The notes under the pieces are model-generated. The model was not told where the DNA came from. It saw only the letters and a program-made list of their open reading frames with translations, and made no database searches. 6,136 nucleotides of DNA from NCBI GenBank assembly GCA_003252145.1, contig QKDJ01000049.1, forward strand, positions 1 to 6,136. The letters run 5' to 3'. The position numbers and the translations under genes are program-made. This DNA comes from Azovibrio restrictus. Its GTDB lineage: Bacteria; Pseudomonadota; Gammaproteobacteria; Burkholderiales; Rhodocyclaceae. Numbering within the stretch: position 1 is the first letter of the stretch; the number at the start of each line of letters is the position of its first letter. Below, one piece after another: positions 1-5,956 of this stretch.

Positions 1-125
1 AGACCCGGGTACTGAAGGCTGAGGATGGTTCCACCTTGGTGAAGGTCCTGGCCTGGTACGACAATGAGTGGGGTTACTCCTGCCGTATGCTGGACGCCGC
101 CCGGGCCTGGATGGCTGCCAAGTAA
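1..125 (+). CDS. gap: Glyceraldehyde-3-phosphate dehydrogenase, C-terminal fragment (5' end outside window)
   Basis: Only the last 40 codons are present, in frame from base 3 and ending at TAA 123-125. The translation contains the class I GAPDH C-terminal signature [14 protein letters not shown], in which the conserved Asn and Glu lie near the NAD site, followed by a short alanine-rich tail ending WMAAK. The family converts glyceraldehyde 3-phosphate, NAD and phosphate to 1,3-bisphosphoglycerate in the cytoplasm. That product is the substrate of the Pgk encoded about 4.6 kb downstream. The upstream codon before [13 protein letters not shown] reads smoothly, so nothing suggests decay. Because the catalytic half is outside the window, cofactor preference cannot be judged. 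The tail differs clearly from the second GAPDH-family gene here (WFDNEWGFANRMLD), so the two are diverged paralogues and not a recent duplication. Confidence 0.95.
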   Translation, partial: TRVLKAEDGSTLVKVLAWYDNEWGYSCRMLDAARAWMAAK

Positions 126-143
126 GTCAGTTATTGTTTGAAC

Positions 144-175
144 AAAAACCGCCCGGTTCGCCAGGCGGTTTTTTT
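144..175 (+). terminator. Intrinsic terminator after gap
   Basis: Arms AAAAACCGCC (144-153) and GGCGGTTTTT (164-173) form a 10-bp stem. Inside it, after one C/A mismatch, GG-TTCG-CC closes with a stable UUCG tetraloop. The T-run extends over 169-175. It begins 19 bases after the gap stop codon and lies before the FAH gene start, so it probably separates gap from the downstream gene or lets only partial readthrough pass. Confidence 0.92.
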
Positions 176-196
176 GTATCCGTTGTTTGAGAAAAC

Positions 197-200
197 GAGG
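197..200 (+). promoter_or_regulatory. Ribosome binding site deciding the FAH-family start
   Basis: GAGG lies 6 bases before ATG 207. It favours that ATG over an in-frame TTG at 138, which would force translation through the terminator hairpin and add 23 residues without family resemblance. Confidence 0.8.
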
Positions 201-206
201 TGTTTC

Positions 207-923
207 ATGTCTCATGCCTTTACTCCTGCTCCCTTGGTCACCCTGCCTATCGAGGGGGGTGATCAGCAATTCCCCGTGCGTCGGGTCTATTGCGTGGGCC
301 GTAACTACGCCGACCACGCCAAGGAAATGGGGGCGGATACCCGGGAGCCCCCCTTCTTTTTCAGCAAGCCTGCTGATGCCCTGGTGCCGGTATCCGGCGC
401 AGGGGCAGCACCTGTGGCCTATCCTCCCGCCACCAGCAATCTCCAGCACGAAGTGGAGCTGGTGGTGGCCCTGGGACCCCAGGTGGGGGAACTGGGGGAT
501 GGCGGCTTGAATATCCCTGTAGGTCAGGCTCTGGAAGCCGTATTCGGTTATGCAGTGGGCTTCGACCTGACCCGGCGGGACCTGCAGCAGCGGGCCAAGG
601 AAAAGGCCCATCCCTGGGACATGGGCAAGGGCTTTGATCAATCCGGCCCCATCGGCACTATTCTGACTGTGGAGCAATGTGGCCATCCGGAGCAGGGCAG
701 CATCTGGCTGGAGGTGAACGGAGAACGGCGTCAGGCCGGTGATCTGGCTCAGATGAGCTGGAAGGTAGCCGAGGTGATCGCCAACCTTTCCACCTACCTG
801 CGCCTGGCTCCCGGTGATCTGATCTTCACGGGCACCCCGGCGGGGGTTTCCACGGTGGTGCAGGGGGACACCTTGGAGGGGGGCGTGGACGGGCTGGGGC
901 AAATCGCCATCCGGCTTGTCTGA
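207..923 (+). CDS. Fumarylacetoacetate hydrolase (FAH) family protein
   Basis: A 238-aa single-domain protein of the FAH superfamily, cytosolic Mg/Mn-dependent enzymes that hydrolyse or decarboxylate acylpyruvates and related 2-keto acids. Visible motifs are VGRNYADHAKE (residues 30-40), FFFSKPADALV (50-60), HEVEL (81-85), GYAVGFDLTRRDLQ (114-127), HPWDMGKGFDQSGPIG (135-150), VNGERRQ (170-176) and DLIFTGTPAGV (204-214). By comparison with FAHD1-type enzymes, E82, E84 and D120 should be the metal ligands and K141 an active-site lysine. All are present, so the protein is expected to be active. The length and motif order resemble fumarylpyruvate hydrolase (NagK) and the short FAHD1/YcgM group (fumarylpyruvate or acylpyruvate hydrolase, oxaloacetate decarboxylase). 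The sequence does not settle the substrate, and no aromatic catabolic genes accompany it. It follows gap after a terminator, so it may depend on readthrough or an unseen promoter. Confidence 0.93.
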   Translation: MSHAFTPAPLVTLPIEGGDQQFPVRRVYCVGRNYADHAKEMGADTREPPFFFSKPADALVPVSGAGAAPVAYPPATSNLQHEVELVVALGPQVGELGDGGLNIPVGQALEAVFGYAVGFDLTRRDLQQRAKEKAHPWDMGKGFDQSGPIGTILTVEQCGHPEQGSIWLEVNGERRQAGDLAQMSWKVAEVIANLSTYLRLAPGDLIFTGTPAGVSTVVQGDTLEGGVDGLGQIAIRLV

Positions 924-1197
924 CCCAGGATTGGTGTTGCCAGAAAAAGTTGAGGTAGTTCGTGCCGGGGTGCTCGTTAGTTTCTGATTGTGTAATCGAG
1001 TTTTAGAGAATACTGTTGCACCCAAGGAATAGAGTGTGCATTTTTGATTTTGAGAATTATTTTCATATGTAAATCAGATGGATACTCTGTGCTTTCGAGT
1101 TGTGGGCGCGCATTGTTGTGAGTGAGTTTTGGGGTTGGATAGGTGTCTGATACATTGCGCGGCAGAACAGGTGGATTGGGTCAGCAAAGGAGAAAAA
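924..1197 (+). other. Gene-free leader upstream of the chemoreceptor gene
   Basis: No coding sequence is credible here on either strand. The middle part (about 1000-1080) is clearly AT-rich compared with the flanking genes and is the likely promoter region of the chemoreceptor gene. A weak hairpin (CTCGTTA 973-979 with TAATCGAG 993-1000, one bulged T, 13-base loop, then TTTT) could be a poor terminator for the FAH gene. Possible promoter elements are all weak: TTGATT 1044-1049 with TATGTA 1066-1071 at 16-bp spacing, or a GG-N10-GC pattern at 1026-1039. No convincing sigma-28 (FliA) motif was seen. Confidence 0.5.
1186..1192 (+). promoter_or_regulatory. Ribosome binding site of the chemoreceptor gene
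   Basis: AAAGGAG is followed by 5 adenines and ATG 1198. It fixes the start at 1198 rather than at the in-frame TTG 1129. From 1198 the protein begins [18 protein letters not shown], a normal short cytoplasmic N-terminus before the first membrane segment. Confidence 0.9.
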
Positions 1198-2826
1198 ATG
1201 GAATGGTTTGACAACCTCTCATTGCGTAGCAAATTGCTCGTCAATTTTTTCATCAGCGGCGGCATTTTGATTGCTGCGGTAATTTTTTCGGTCATTCAAC
1301 TGAATTCCGCTAGCGACGATATAAAAGAGTTGGCAGGAAATAGCCTTCCCTCTGTTCAAGCTGTGGGTGAAATCAGTGAGCTGCGTTTGCGTTACCGGAT
1401 TCGCAGTCTGGAATACATGCTGCCGGATTCACCGGAAGTGACCGCCAAACTGGCCAAAGATCTGGAAAAGCTTGATGGAGCCTTGCGTGAGTCCTTTACT
1501 CAGTATCAAAAATTGATTTCCAGCGAAAAGGAGCGGGAGGTCTATCTTGCTGCCATACAGGCCGCTGATGGCTACAAGGCCAGCGTGGAAAAAGCCATGG
1601 CCCTGGTCGCTCAGGGTGAGGTGGCAGGGGCTCAGGAGATCCGTCGTACGGAATGGGTCAAGGCGGCAAACCAGTTGCGTGACCGTACCAACGAGCTGAT
1701 GCAGATCAATCGTACTGCGGCGGATAGCCTGGCCGAGCACTCCTCCACCAATATTCAAACGGGCCTGATGCAGGCAATTGGTGCGCTGCTGGGCGGCACC
1801 TTGATGGCCCTGCTGGCCTCCTACTTCATTGCCCTGCGAATGGGAGCGAAATTACGCAGTGCCCTGGAGGCAACGGAAAGCATTGCGGCAGGTGATCTGA
1901 CAGGGCAGGTGCCCACCAATGGCAAGGATGAAATCGGTCGCCTGCTGTTTGCTGTGGGCAATATGCAGCAATCCCTGCGGGAGACCATTGGTGAGTCCAT
2001 GCGAGGGGCCAATCAGTTGCTGGAAGCCTCCCGTGCGCTCAACCATTCCGTGCAGATGATCGACGAATCTGCTTCGATCCAGAGTTCGGCGGCGTCCACC
2101 ATCGCGGCGAACGTGGAGCAGCTGACGGTTTCCATCAATCATGTGTCCGACTGTACGGATGAGGCTGCGCGCCTGGCCGGTGAGTCCGATAGCCAGGCAA
2201 GTTCTGGCAATGAGTCCATCAGTATGTTGATCAGCCGTATCAACCAGGTGGCGGATGTGGTGCGCGATGCTGCAGCCCAGATTGAGAGCCTGAAGCATGA
2301 GTCCGAAAAGATTTCCAGCATTGTGTCCGTGATCCGGGAGATTGCCGATCAGACCAATTTGCTGGCCCTGAATGCCGCCATTGAAGCGGCGCGGGCTGGT
2401 GAGAGTGGGCGCGGTTTTGCGGTGGTGGCCGACGAGGTTCGCAAGCTGGCGGAAAGAACCTCCGTGTCTACCGGGGAAATCAGCAACATGGTTGGCTCGA
2501 TTCAGCAATCCACCAGTCAGGTGGTCAGCGGGGTTTCGCGAGGTGTTGAATTGGCGGATAGCAGTGTGGATCTGGCGCAACAAGCCGGTCTGGCCATTGC
2601 GGAACTACGCGCCAAGGCCCAGCAGGTGGCTGCTGTGGTCAGTGACGTGAATGATGGGCTGCGCGAGCAATCAACCGCTTCGACCGACGTGGCCGTCAAA
2701 ATTGAACAGATTGCCACTCAATCGGAGGAGGCGAGTGCCATCGCCCACGAAACCTCCAAGGCAGCGGAAACTCTGGATGCTACTGCCCGCAAAATGCAAG
2801 GTAGCGTGGCCCGGTTCAAAATTTGA
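1198..2826 (+). CDS. Methyl-accepting chemotaxis protein (membrane chemoreceptor)
   Basis: A 542-aa class I chemoreceptor. It has a short cytoplasmic start, a first membrane helix at about residues 13-35, a periplasmic helical region at about 36-187 that looks like a four-helix-bundle ligand domain, a second membrane helix at about 189-213, a HAMP linker at about 214-267 (AAGDLTGQV, then KDEIG at 243-247), and a long cytoplasmic methylation and signalling coiled coil. The highly conserved hairpin tip that binds CheA and CheW spans about 380-421, including [20 protein letters not shown] and [17 protein letters not shown]. The protein ends ARFKI with no CheR/CheB-tethering pentapeptide (NWETF type). 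Such proteins sense ligands across the inner membrane and control the CheA kinase and flagellar rotation. The ligand is unknown. An oddity is that the proline usual in the first HAMP helix is replaced by K218. No che or flagellar gene is adjacent, so it is probably an orphan receptor with its own promoter. The first ~120 codons are more AT-rich than the neighbouring genes. Confidence 0.96.
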   Translation: MEWFDNLSLRSKLLVNFFISGGILIAAVIFSVIQLNSASDDIKELAGNSLPSVQAVGEISELRLRYRIRSLEYMLPDSPEVTAKLAKDLEKLDGALRESFTQYQKLISSEKEREVYLAAIQAADGYKASVEKAMALVAQGEVAGAQEIRRTEWVKAANQLRDRTNELMQINRTAADSLAEHSSTNIQTGLMQAIGALLGGTLMALLASYFIALRMGAKLRSALEATESIAAGDLTGQVPTNGKDEIGRLLFAVGNMQQSLRETIGESMRGANQLLEASRALNHSVQMIDESASIQSSAASTIAANVEQLTVSINHVSDCTDEAARLAGESDSQASSGNESISMLISRINQVADVVRDAAAQIESLKHESEKISSIVSVIREIADQTNLLALNAAIEAARAGESGRGFAVVADEVRKLAERTSVSTGEISNMVGSIQQSTSQVVSGVSRGVELADSSVDLAQQAGLAIAELRAKAQQVAAVVSDVNDGLREQSTASTDVAVKIEQIATQSEEASAIAHETSKAAETLDATARKMQGSVARFKI

Positions 2827-2833
2827 CCTGGGT

Positions 2834-2862
2834 GCCCTATCCCGCCTCTGGCGGGATAGGGC
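2834..2862. terminator. Hairpin between convergent genes, probable bidirectional terminator
   Basis: A perfect 13-bp inverted repeat (GCCCTATCCCGCC at 2834-2846, its complement at 2850-2862) with a TCT loop. It starts 7 bases after the chemoreceptor stop and ends 10 bases before the stop of the minus-strand gene, the usual place for a shared terminator. Neither side has a real U-tract, so it may act mainly as an RNA 3'-end stabiliser or a weak terminator. Confidence 0.72.
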
Positions 2863-2872
2863 AGGGCTCAGC

Positions 2873-3391
2873 TTATCCAGCCTGGGTGATGTTGCTACTC
2901 AGGTTCAGGGCTGCAAAAGGATTGATCTGGAGCTGACTCCGCATGGGGTCAAGGGAGTCCTGGGAACTTGCCAGGGCAGGCAGGGGATCGTCGTCGGTAC
3001 CGTTCTGTTGCTGGCCCAGTAGCTTTTCCTTGATCCGATCGGCAATTTCGTCTTCCATGGCCAGGCGTTTTTCCGGGGGCATGGCAGCCAGTTCTTCTTC
3101 AGTAATACCCAGTTCCTTCAGAACCTGTTCCCGCATTTGCTCGGCCGGTGTTTTATCCATGTATTCCCGGAATTCAGCCCAGAGCGCTTCCCGGGCTGCT
3201 TGAGCGGCTTCAGCCTTTTCGTCCTGAGTCTGAAAGGTGGCCGGTCCCTTGCTGGACGCCTCCTGTGCGGCCTGGGCGGCGGCCAGCGCGGACTGGAAGC
3301 TGGTGTCAGTCTTGCCTGTGGAGGCGCTACTTAGTGGAGTGTTGGTGAAGCGGATGGCGTTGAGGCCAATGGCTTGTTCTTCGATGCGCAT
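2873..3391 (-). CDS. Uncharacterised small acidic protein under a predicted sigma-54 promoter
   Basis: A 172-aa protein with no signal peptide and no membrane segment. The N-terminal part (about 1-50) is rich in Ala, Ser, Thr and Gln and looks disordered. Residues 55-75 form an Ala/Gln/Glu-rich helix. A compact charged core at about 71-124 contains EFREYMDKTPAEQMRE, LKELGITEEELAAMPPEKR and EIADRIKEKL. I recognise this type of core (PAE..R...L..LGITEEEL...PPE.R...E..IA..IKE.L) as recurring in hypothetical proteins of proteobacteria, but I know no assigned function. The C-terminus (125-172) is Gln/Asp/Ser-rich and ends NLSSNITQAG. The ATG at 3391 is preceded 8 bases upstream by GGAG (bases 3400-3403, minus strand). 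A sigma-54 promoter lies upstream and predicts a 5' leader of about 25 bases. It is convergent with the chemoreceptor gene and divergent from the epd-like gene. A motility or nitrogen/stress-linked role is inference from promoter and neighbour only. Codon use is ordinary for the window. Confidence 0.8.
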   Translation of the reverse strand: MRIEEQAIGLNAIRFTNTPLSSASTGKTDTSFQSALAAAQAAQEASSKGPATFQTQDEKAEAAQAAREALWAEFREYMDKTPAEQMREQVLKELGITEEELAAMPPEKRLAMEDEIADRIKEKLLGQQQNGTDDDPLPALASSQDSLDPMRSQLQINPFAALNLSSNITQAG

Positions 3392-3426
3392 GGAGGCGGC
3401 TCCGGAAACGATATCGCTCCTCCATA

Positions 3427-3443
3427 TGCAAGCTGCGTACCAG
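3427..3443 (-). promoter_or_regulatory. Predicted sigma-54 (RpoN) -24/-12 promoter
   Basis: Read on the minus strand, the sequence is CTGGTACG-CAGC-TTGCA. The consensus is TGGCACG-N4-TTGCW, so 11 of 12 defined positions match, with the only change C to T at a position where T is common. GG and GC are separated by exactly 10 bases. The -12 C at base 3428 predicts transcription start near base 3416, about 25 bases before the ATG at 3391, with the GGAG ribosome site inside that leader. This spacing is what a functional promoter would show. An enhancer-binding activator site would be expected further upstream, at about 3500-3600 in window coordinates. Confidence 0.75.
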
Positions 3444-3615
3444 TGGCGCTCCCGGCTGCAAATGGCTGGCTAGCAGGGAAATCCTTGGGGCCAGTGAGTG
3501 TTTATTGCCGGTAAGCCTGTATTTTTTGCCGCCCCTGGCACGAGGATGTCCAAGAAACTCGGCTTTATCTGGCCGAGCCTGTAAAATTCTGCCTTCAACT
3601 TTATTCCCTGGCTCC

Positions 3616-4665
3616 GTGTCCGGTTCCCGTCCTCCTCTCCGTCTTGCCATTAACGGTTACGGCCGTATCGGGCGCTGCTTCCTGCGAGCCCTGTACGAAG
3701 CCGGCCTGCAGGACGAGTTGCTGGTGGCGGCCATCAACGAGCCGGCGGACCTGGCCAGCATTGCCTACCTGACCCGCTTCGATTCCACCCACGGCCGTTT
3801 CCCCGGTCAGGTGGAGGCCGGGGAAGATCACCTGCTCATGGATGGCCGGGCTATTCCCGTCACCCATGCAGACACCCCGGAAGCCCTGGACTGGGATGAC
3901 CTGGGCATTGATCTGGTGGTGGAGTGTTCTGGTCGCTATAGCGACCGCAGCGAAATTTCCCGCTTCCTGACAGCAGGAGCCCCCCGGGTTCTGCTCTCCC
4001 ATCCGGCCAACAGCGCCGAGGATGTGGATGCCACCGTGGTCTATGGCATCAACCATGGCCTGCTCAGTGGCACTGAGCGCATCGTCTCCAATGCGTCCTG
4101 TACCACCAATGCGGTGGTGCCCCTGCTGGATTTGCTGGACAAGGAACTGGGCCTGTCTCAAGTGCTGCTCACCACCCTCCATTCGGTGATGAACGACCAG
4201 CCCCTGATTGACGGCTATCACCATACGGACCTGCGCCGTACCCGTTCCGCCATGCAGTCCATCATTCCCGTGTCCACCGGCCTGGCCCGGGGGGTGGAGC
4301 GTCTGCTGCCCGGTCTGGCCGGCAAGGTCCAGGCCAAGGCCATCCGGGTGCCTACCACCAATGTGTCGGCCATCGACATGGTGCTGGCCCTGGACAAACC
4401 CGTGAGCGCCATCCAGGTGAACCGTCTGCTGGCCCAGGCTGCGGCGGGTCCTCTCAAGGGCCTGGTGGCCTATTCGGAGGAAACCCATGCCTCCATCGAT
4501 TTCAATCACGACCCCCATTCCGCCATCGTGGATGGCAGCCAGAGCCGCAACATCGGCTCGCAGCTGCTCAACCTCATGGTCTGGTTCGATAACGAGTGGG
4601 GCTTCGCCAATCGGATGCTGGATGTGACCCGGCACTGGCGCAGCCTCTGGCCCGCTGTTTCATAA
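3616..4665 (+). CDS. epd: Erythrose-4-phosphate dehydrogenase-like protein (GAPDH superfamily)
   Basis: From GTG 3616 the product is 349 aa, close to E. coli Epd (339 aa). The N-terminal Rossmann motif INGYGRIG (residues 12-19) binds NAD, and NEPAD (41-45) replaces the NDLTD type of GapA. The catalytic cysteine is C162 in SNASCTTN (158-165), with H189 in TLHS as the base. DLRRTR (205-210), SIIPVSTGLARG (215-226) and especially DFNHDPHSAIVDG (295-307) are typical of Epd rather than glycolytic GAPDH. NEWGFANRMLD (326-336) closes the fold. Epd oxidises erythrose 4-phosphate to 4-phosphoerythronate for pyridoxal phosphate synthesis, but relatives may keep GAPDH activity. It ends 27 bases before pgk, so the two are probably cotranscribed, as in the epd-pgk order of enterobacteria. 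The start is uncertain: no ATG lies near the motif, no Shine-Dalgarno precedes GTG 3616, and a TTG at 3505 would add 37 unlikely residues. Oddly, A166 replaces the second Cys of the usual SCTTNC. Confidence 0.88.
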   Translation: MSGSRPPLRLAINGYGRIGRCFLRALYEAGLQDELLVAAINEPADLASIAYLTRFDSTHGRFPGQVEAGEDHLLMDGRAIPVTHADTPEALDWDDLGIDLVVECSGRYSDRSEISRFLTAGAPRVLLSHPANSAEDVDATVVYGINHGLLSGTERIVSNASCTTNAVVPLLDLLDKELGLSQVLLTTLHSVMNDQPLIDGYHHTDLRRTRSAMQSIIPVSTGLARGVERLLPGLAGKVQAKAIRVPTTNVSAIDMVLALDKPVSAIQVNRLLAQAAAGPLKGLVAYSEETHASIDFNHDPHSAIVDGSQSRNIGSQLLNLMVWFDNEWGFANRMLDVTRHWRSLWPAVS

Positions 4666-4680
4666 AATCCGCAATAAACC

Positions 4681-4685
4681 AGGAG
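4681..4685 (+). promoter_or_regulatory. Ribosome binding site of pgk
   Basis: AGGAG is 7 bases before ATG 4693, in the short gap after the epd-like stop at 4663-4665. It is strong, in contrast with the missing site of the upstream gene. Confidence 0.9.
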
Positions 4686-4692
4686 ACCCTTC

Positions 4693-5877
4693 ATGCAAGT
4701 CAAGAAACTCGCCGATCTGGATGTGGCCGGTAAACGCGTTTTCATTCGTGCCGATTTGAACGTGCCCCAGGATGAAGCCGGCAATATCACCGAAGATACC
4801 CGCATCAAGGCGTCTCTGCCCTCCATTCAGTACTGCCTGGACAAGGGTGCTGCCGTAATGGTCACCTCCCACCTGGGCCGCCCCACCGAAGGGGAAATCG
4901 GCCCCGATGACACCCTGGCCCCCGTGGCTGTGCGTCTGGGTCAGCTCCTGCACAAGCCCGTGCGCCTGGTGCAGAACTGGGTGGATGGCGGTTTCGAGGT
5001 GAAGCCCGGTGAAGTGGTGCTGCTGGAAAACTGCCGCTGCAACAAGGGCGAGAAGAAGAATAACGAAGAGCTGGCCAAGAAAATGGCCGCCCTCTGCGAC
5101 GTCTATGTGAATGACGCTTTCGGTACTGCCCACCGGGCCGAGGCCACCACCCACGGCATCGCCCAGTTCGCCCCCATGGCCTGCGCCGGTATGTTGATGG
5201 GTGCCGAAATCGACGCCCTGGGCAAGGCTCTGCATGAACCCAAGCGTCCCTTGGTGGCCATCGTGGGTGGTTCCAAAGTGTCCTCCAAGCTCACCATTTT
5301 GAAGTCCCTGGCTGACAAGGTGGATCAGCTGATTGTCGGCGGCGGCATTGCCAACACCTTCCTGCTGGCCCACGGCAAGCGTATCGGCGAATCCCTGGCC
5401 GAGCCCGATCTGGTCAAGGAAGCCCACGCCATCATGGACATCATGAAGGAGCGCGGTGCCGAAGTGCCCCTGCCCACCGACGTGGTGGTGGCCGACGAAG
5501 TCTCCGCTCTGGCCCGGGCCAACAAGATTTCCGTGGACGACGTGTCCGCCCATGACCGCATCCTGGACGTGGGTCCCAAGACCGCTGCCAAGCTTTCCGA
5601 AATCATCGCCAATGCGGGCACCATCGTCTGGAACGGTCCCGTGGGGGTGTTCGAGCTGCCCCAGTTCGCCGGTGGTACCAAGATGATGGCCTCGGCCATT
5701 GCCCATTCGGAAGCCTTCTCCATCGCGGGTGGTGGCGACACCCTGGCCGCCATTGCCAAGTTCCACATTGCCGATGACGTGGGCTACATCTCCACCGGCG
5801 GCGGCGCCTTCCTGGAATTCCTGGAAGGCAAGACCTTGCCCGCCATCGCTGCCCTGGAAGCCCGGTTCAACGGCTGA
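4693..5877 (+). CDS. pgk: Phosphoglycerate kinase
   Basis: A complete 394-aa cytosolic enzyme of normal family length. It transfers phosphate between 1,3-bisphosphoglycerate and ADP to give 3-phosphoglycerate and ATP, and works in reverse in gluconeogenesis or CO2 fixation. Visible motifs: RADLNVP (19-25) and SHLGRP (59-64) for the 3-phosphoglycerate site, [14 protein letters not shown] (110-123), NDAFGTAHR (140-148), the hinge and nucleotide region [10 protein letters not shown] (191-200), [10 protein letters not shown] (215-224), [10 protein letters not shown] (312-321), and the phosphate-binding SIAGGGDT (343-350) and [14 protein letters not shown] (367-380). The ENCRCN segment departs from the common ENVRF version. 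ENCRVN-like forms are, from memory, usual in betaproteobacteria. Codon use is strongly biased to C/G-ending codons, as expected for a highly expressed glycolytic gene. It follows the epd-like gene in one probable transcript and is closed by the terminator at 5905-5945. Confidence 0.98.
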   Translation: MQVKKLADLDVAGKRVFIRADLNVPQDEAGNITEDTRIKASLPSIQYCLDKGAAVMVTSHLGRPTEGEIGPDDTLAPVAVRLGQLLHKPVRLVQNWVDGGFEVKPGEVVLLENCRCNKGEKKNNEELAKKMAALCDVYVNDAFGTAHRAEATTHGIAQFAPMACAGMLMGAEIDALGKALHEPKRPLVAIVGGSKVSSKLTILKSLADKVDQLIVGGGIANTFLLAHGKRIGESLAEPDLVKEAHAIMDIMKERGAEVPLPTDVVVADEVSALARANKISVDDVSAHDRILDVGPKTAAKLSEIIANAGTIVWNGPVGVFELPQFAGGTKMMASAIAHSEAFSIAGGGDTLAAIAKFHIADDVGYISTGGGAFLEFLEGKTLPAIAALEARFNG

Positions 5878-5893
5878 TGCCTGAGTCGGTCTG

Positions 5894-5945
5894 AAACCAA
5901 TCTGAGGGCGCAGCCGGGGCAAACCCGCCTGCGCCCTTGGTTTTT
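5894..5945 (+). terminator. Intrinsic terminator after pgk
   Basis: AGGGCGCAG (5905-5913) pairs with CTGCGCCCT (5929-5937). After a C/C mismatch, CGGG (5915-5918) pairs with CCCG (5924-5927) around a GCAAA loop. An outer AAACCA (5894-5899) can also pair with TGGTTT (5938-5943) across a bulge. Five Ts (5941-5945) follow the stem, so this is a classical rho-independent terminator for the epd-pgk unit. The next gene's ribosome site begins at the base after the T-run. Confidence 0.88.
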
Positions 5946-5950
5946 GAGGA
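5946..5950 (+). promoter_or_regulatory. Ribosome binding site of the alpha/beta hydrolase gene
   Basis: GAGGA is 6 bases before GTG 5957 and supports that GTG as the start. It is immediately 3' of the pgk terminator T-run, so translation of the hydrolase uses readthrough transcripts unless a promoter lies inside the terminator region or the end of pgk. Confidence 0.75.
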
Positions 5951-5956
5951 AATCCT

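Noticed and set aside
138..206. N-terminal extension of the FAH-family protein from TTG 138
   Set aside because: It would translate through the gap terminator. The extra residues do not resemble the family, and ATG 207 has its own GAGG site.
973..1004. Hairpin followed by TTTT as a terminator of the FAH gene
   Set aside because: The stem is short, bulged and AT-containing, with a 13-base loop, which is too weak to call.
1129..1197. Upstream TTG start of the chemoreceptor
   Set aside because: The added 23 residues precede a perfect ribosome site and ATG and have no membrane or family features.
1852..2583. Minus-strand open frame (243 codons) inside the chemoreceptor gene
   Set aside because: It is fully contained in a well-supported gene, its composition is not protein-like, and it has no ribosome site.
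3527..3540. TGCC-N6-GGCA inverted repeat as a possible enhancer-binding site for the minus-strand sigma-54 promoter
   Set aside because: The position (about 110 bp upstream of the -12 element) is suitable, but the arms are only 4 bp and match no activator consensus I can name with confidence.
3535..3550. Plus-strand CTGGCACG followed by AGGATGTC, resembling a sigma-54 promoter for the epd-like gene
   Set aside because: The -24 half is perfect, but the -12 half reads TGTC instead of TTGC and lacks the essential GC. It could at most be a chance match or part of an activator site.
3327..3650. Minus-strand open frame (107 codons) overlapping the start of the sigma-54-linked gene
   Set aside because: It is Arg/His-rich with no family resemblance. 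It spans the divergent promoter region and overlaps two better genes.
3601..4635. Long minus-strand open frame (344 codons) antisense to the epd-like gene
   Set aside because: It is rich in Gly, His and Gln, with no recognisable domain or ribosome site. It is a codon-bias shadow of the real gene.
4660..5922. Long minus-strand open frame (420 codons) antisense to pgk
   Set aside because: It mirrors the strong codon bias of pgk, has a Gly/His/Gln-rich composition, and crosses the pgk terminator, with no supporting signals.
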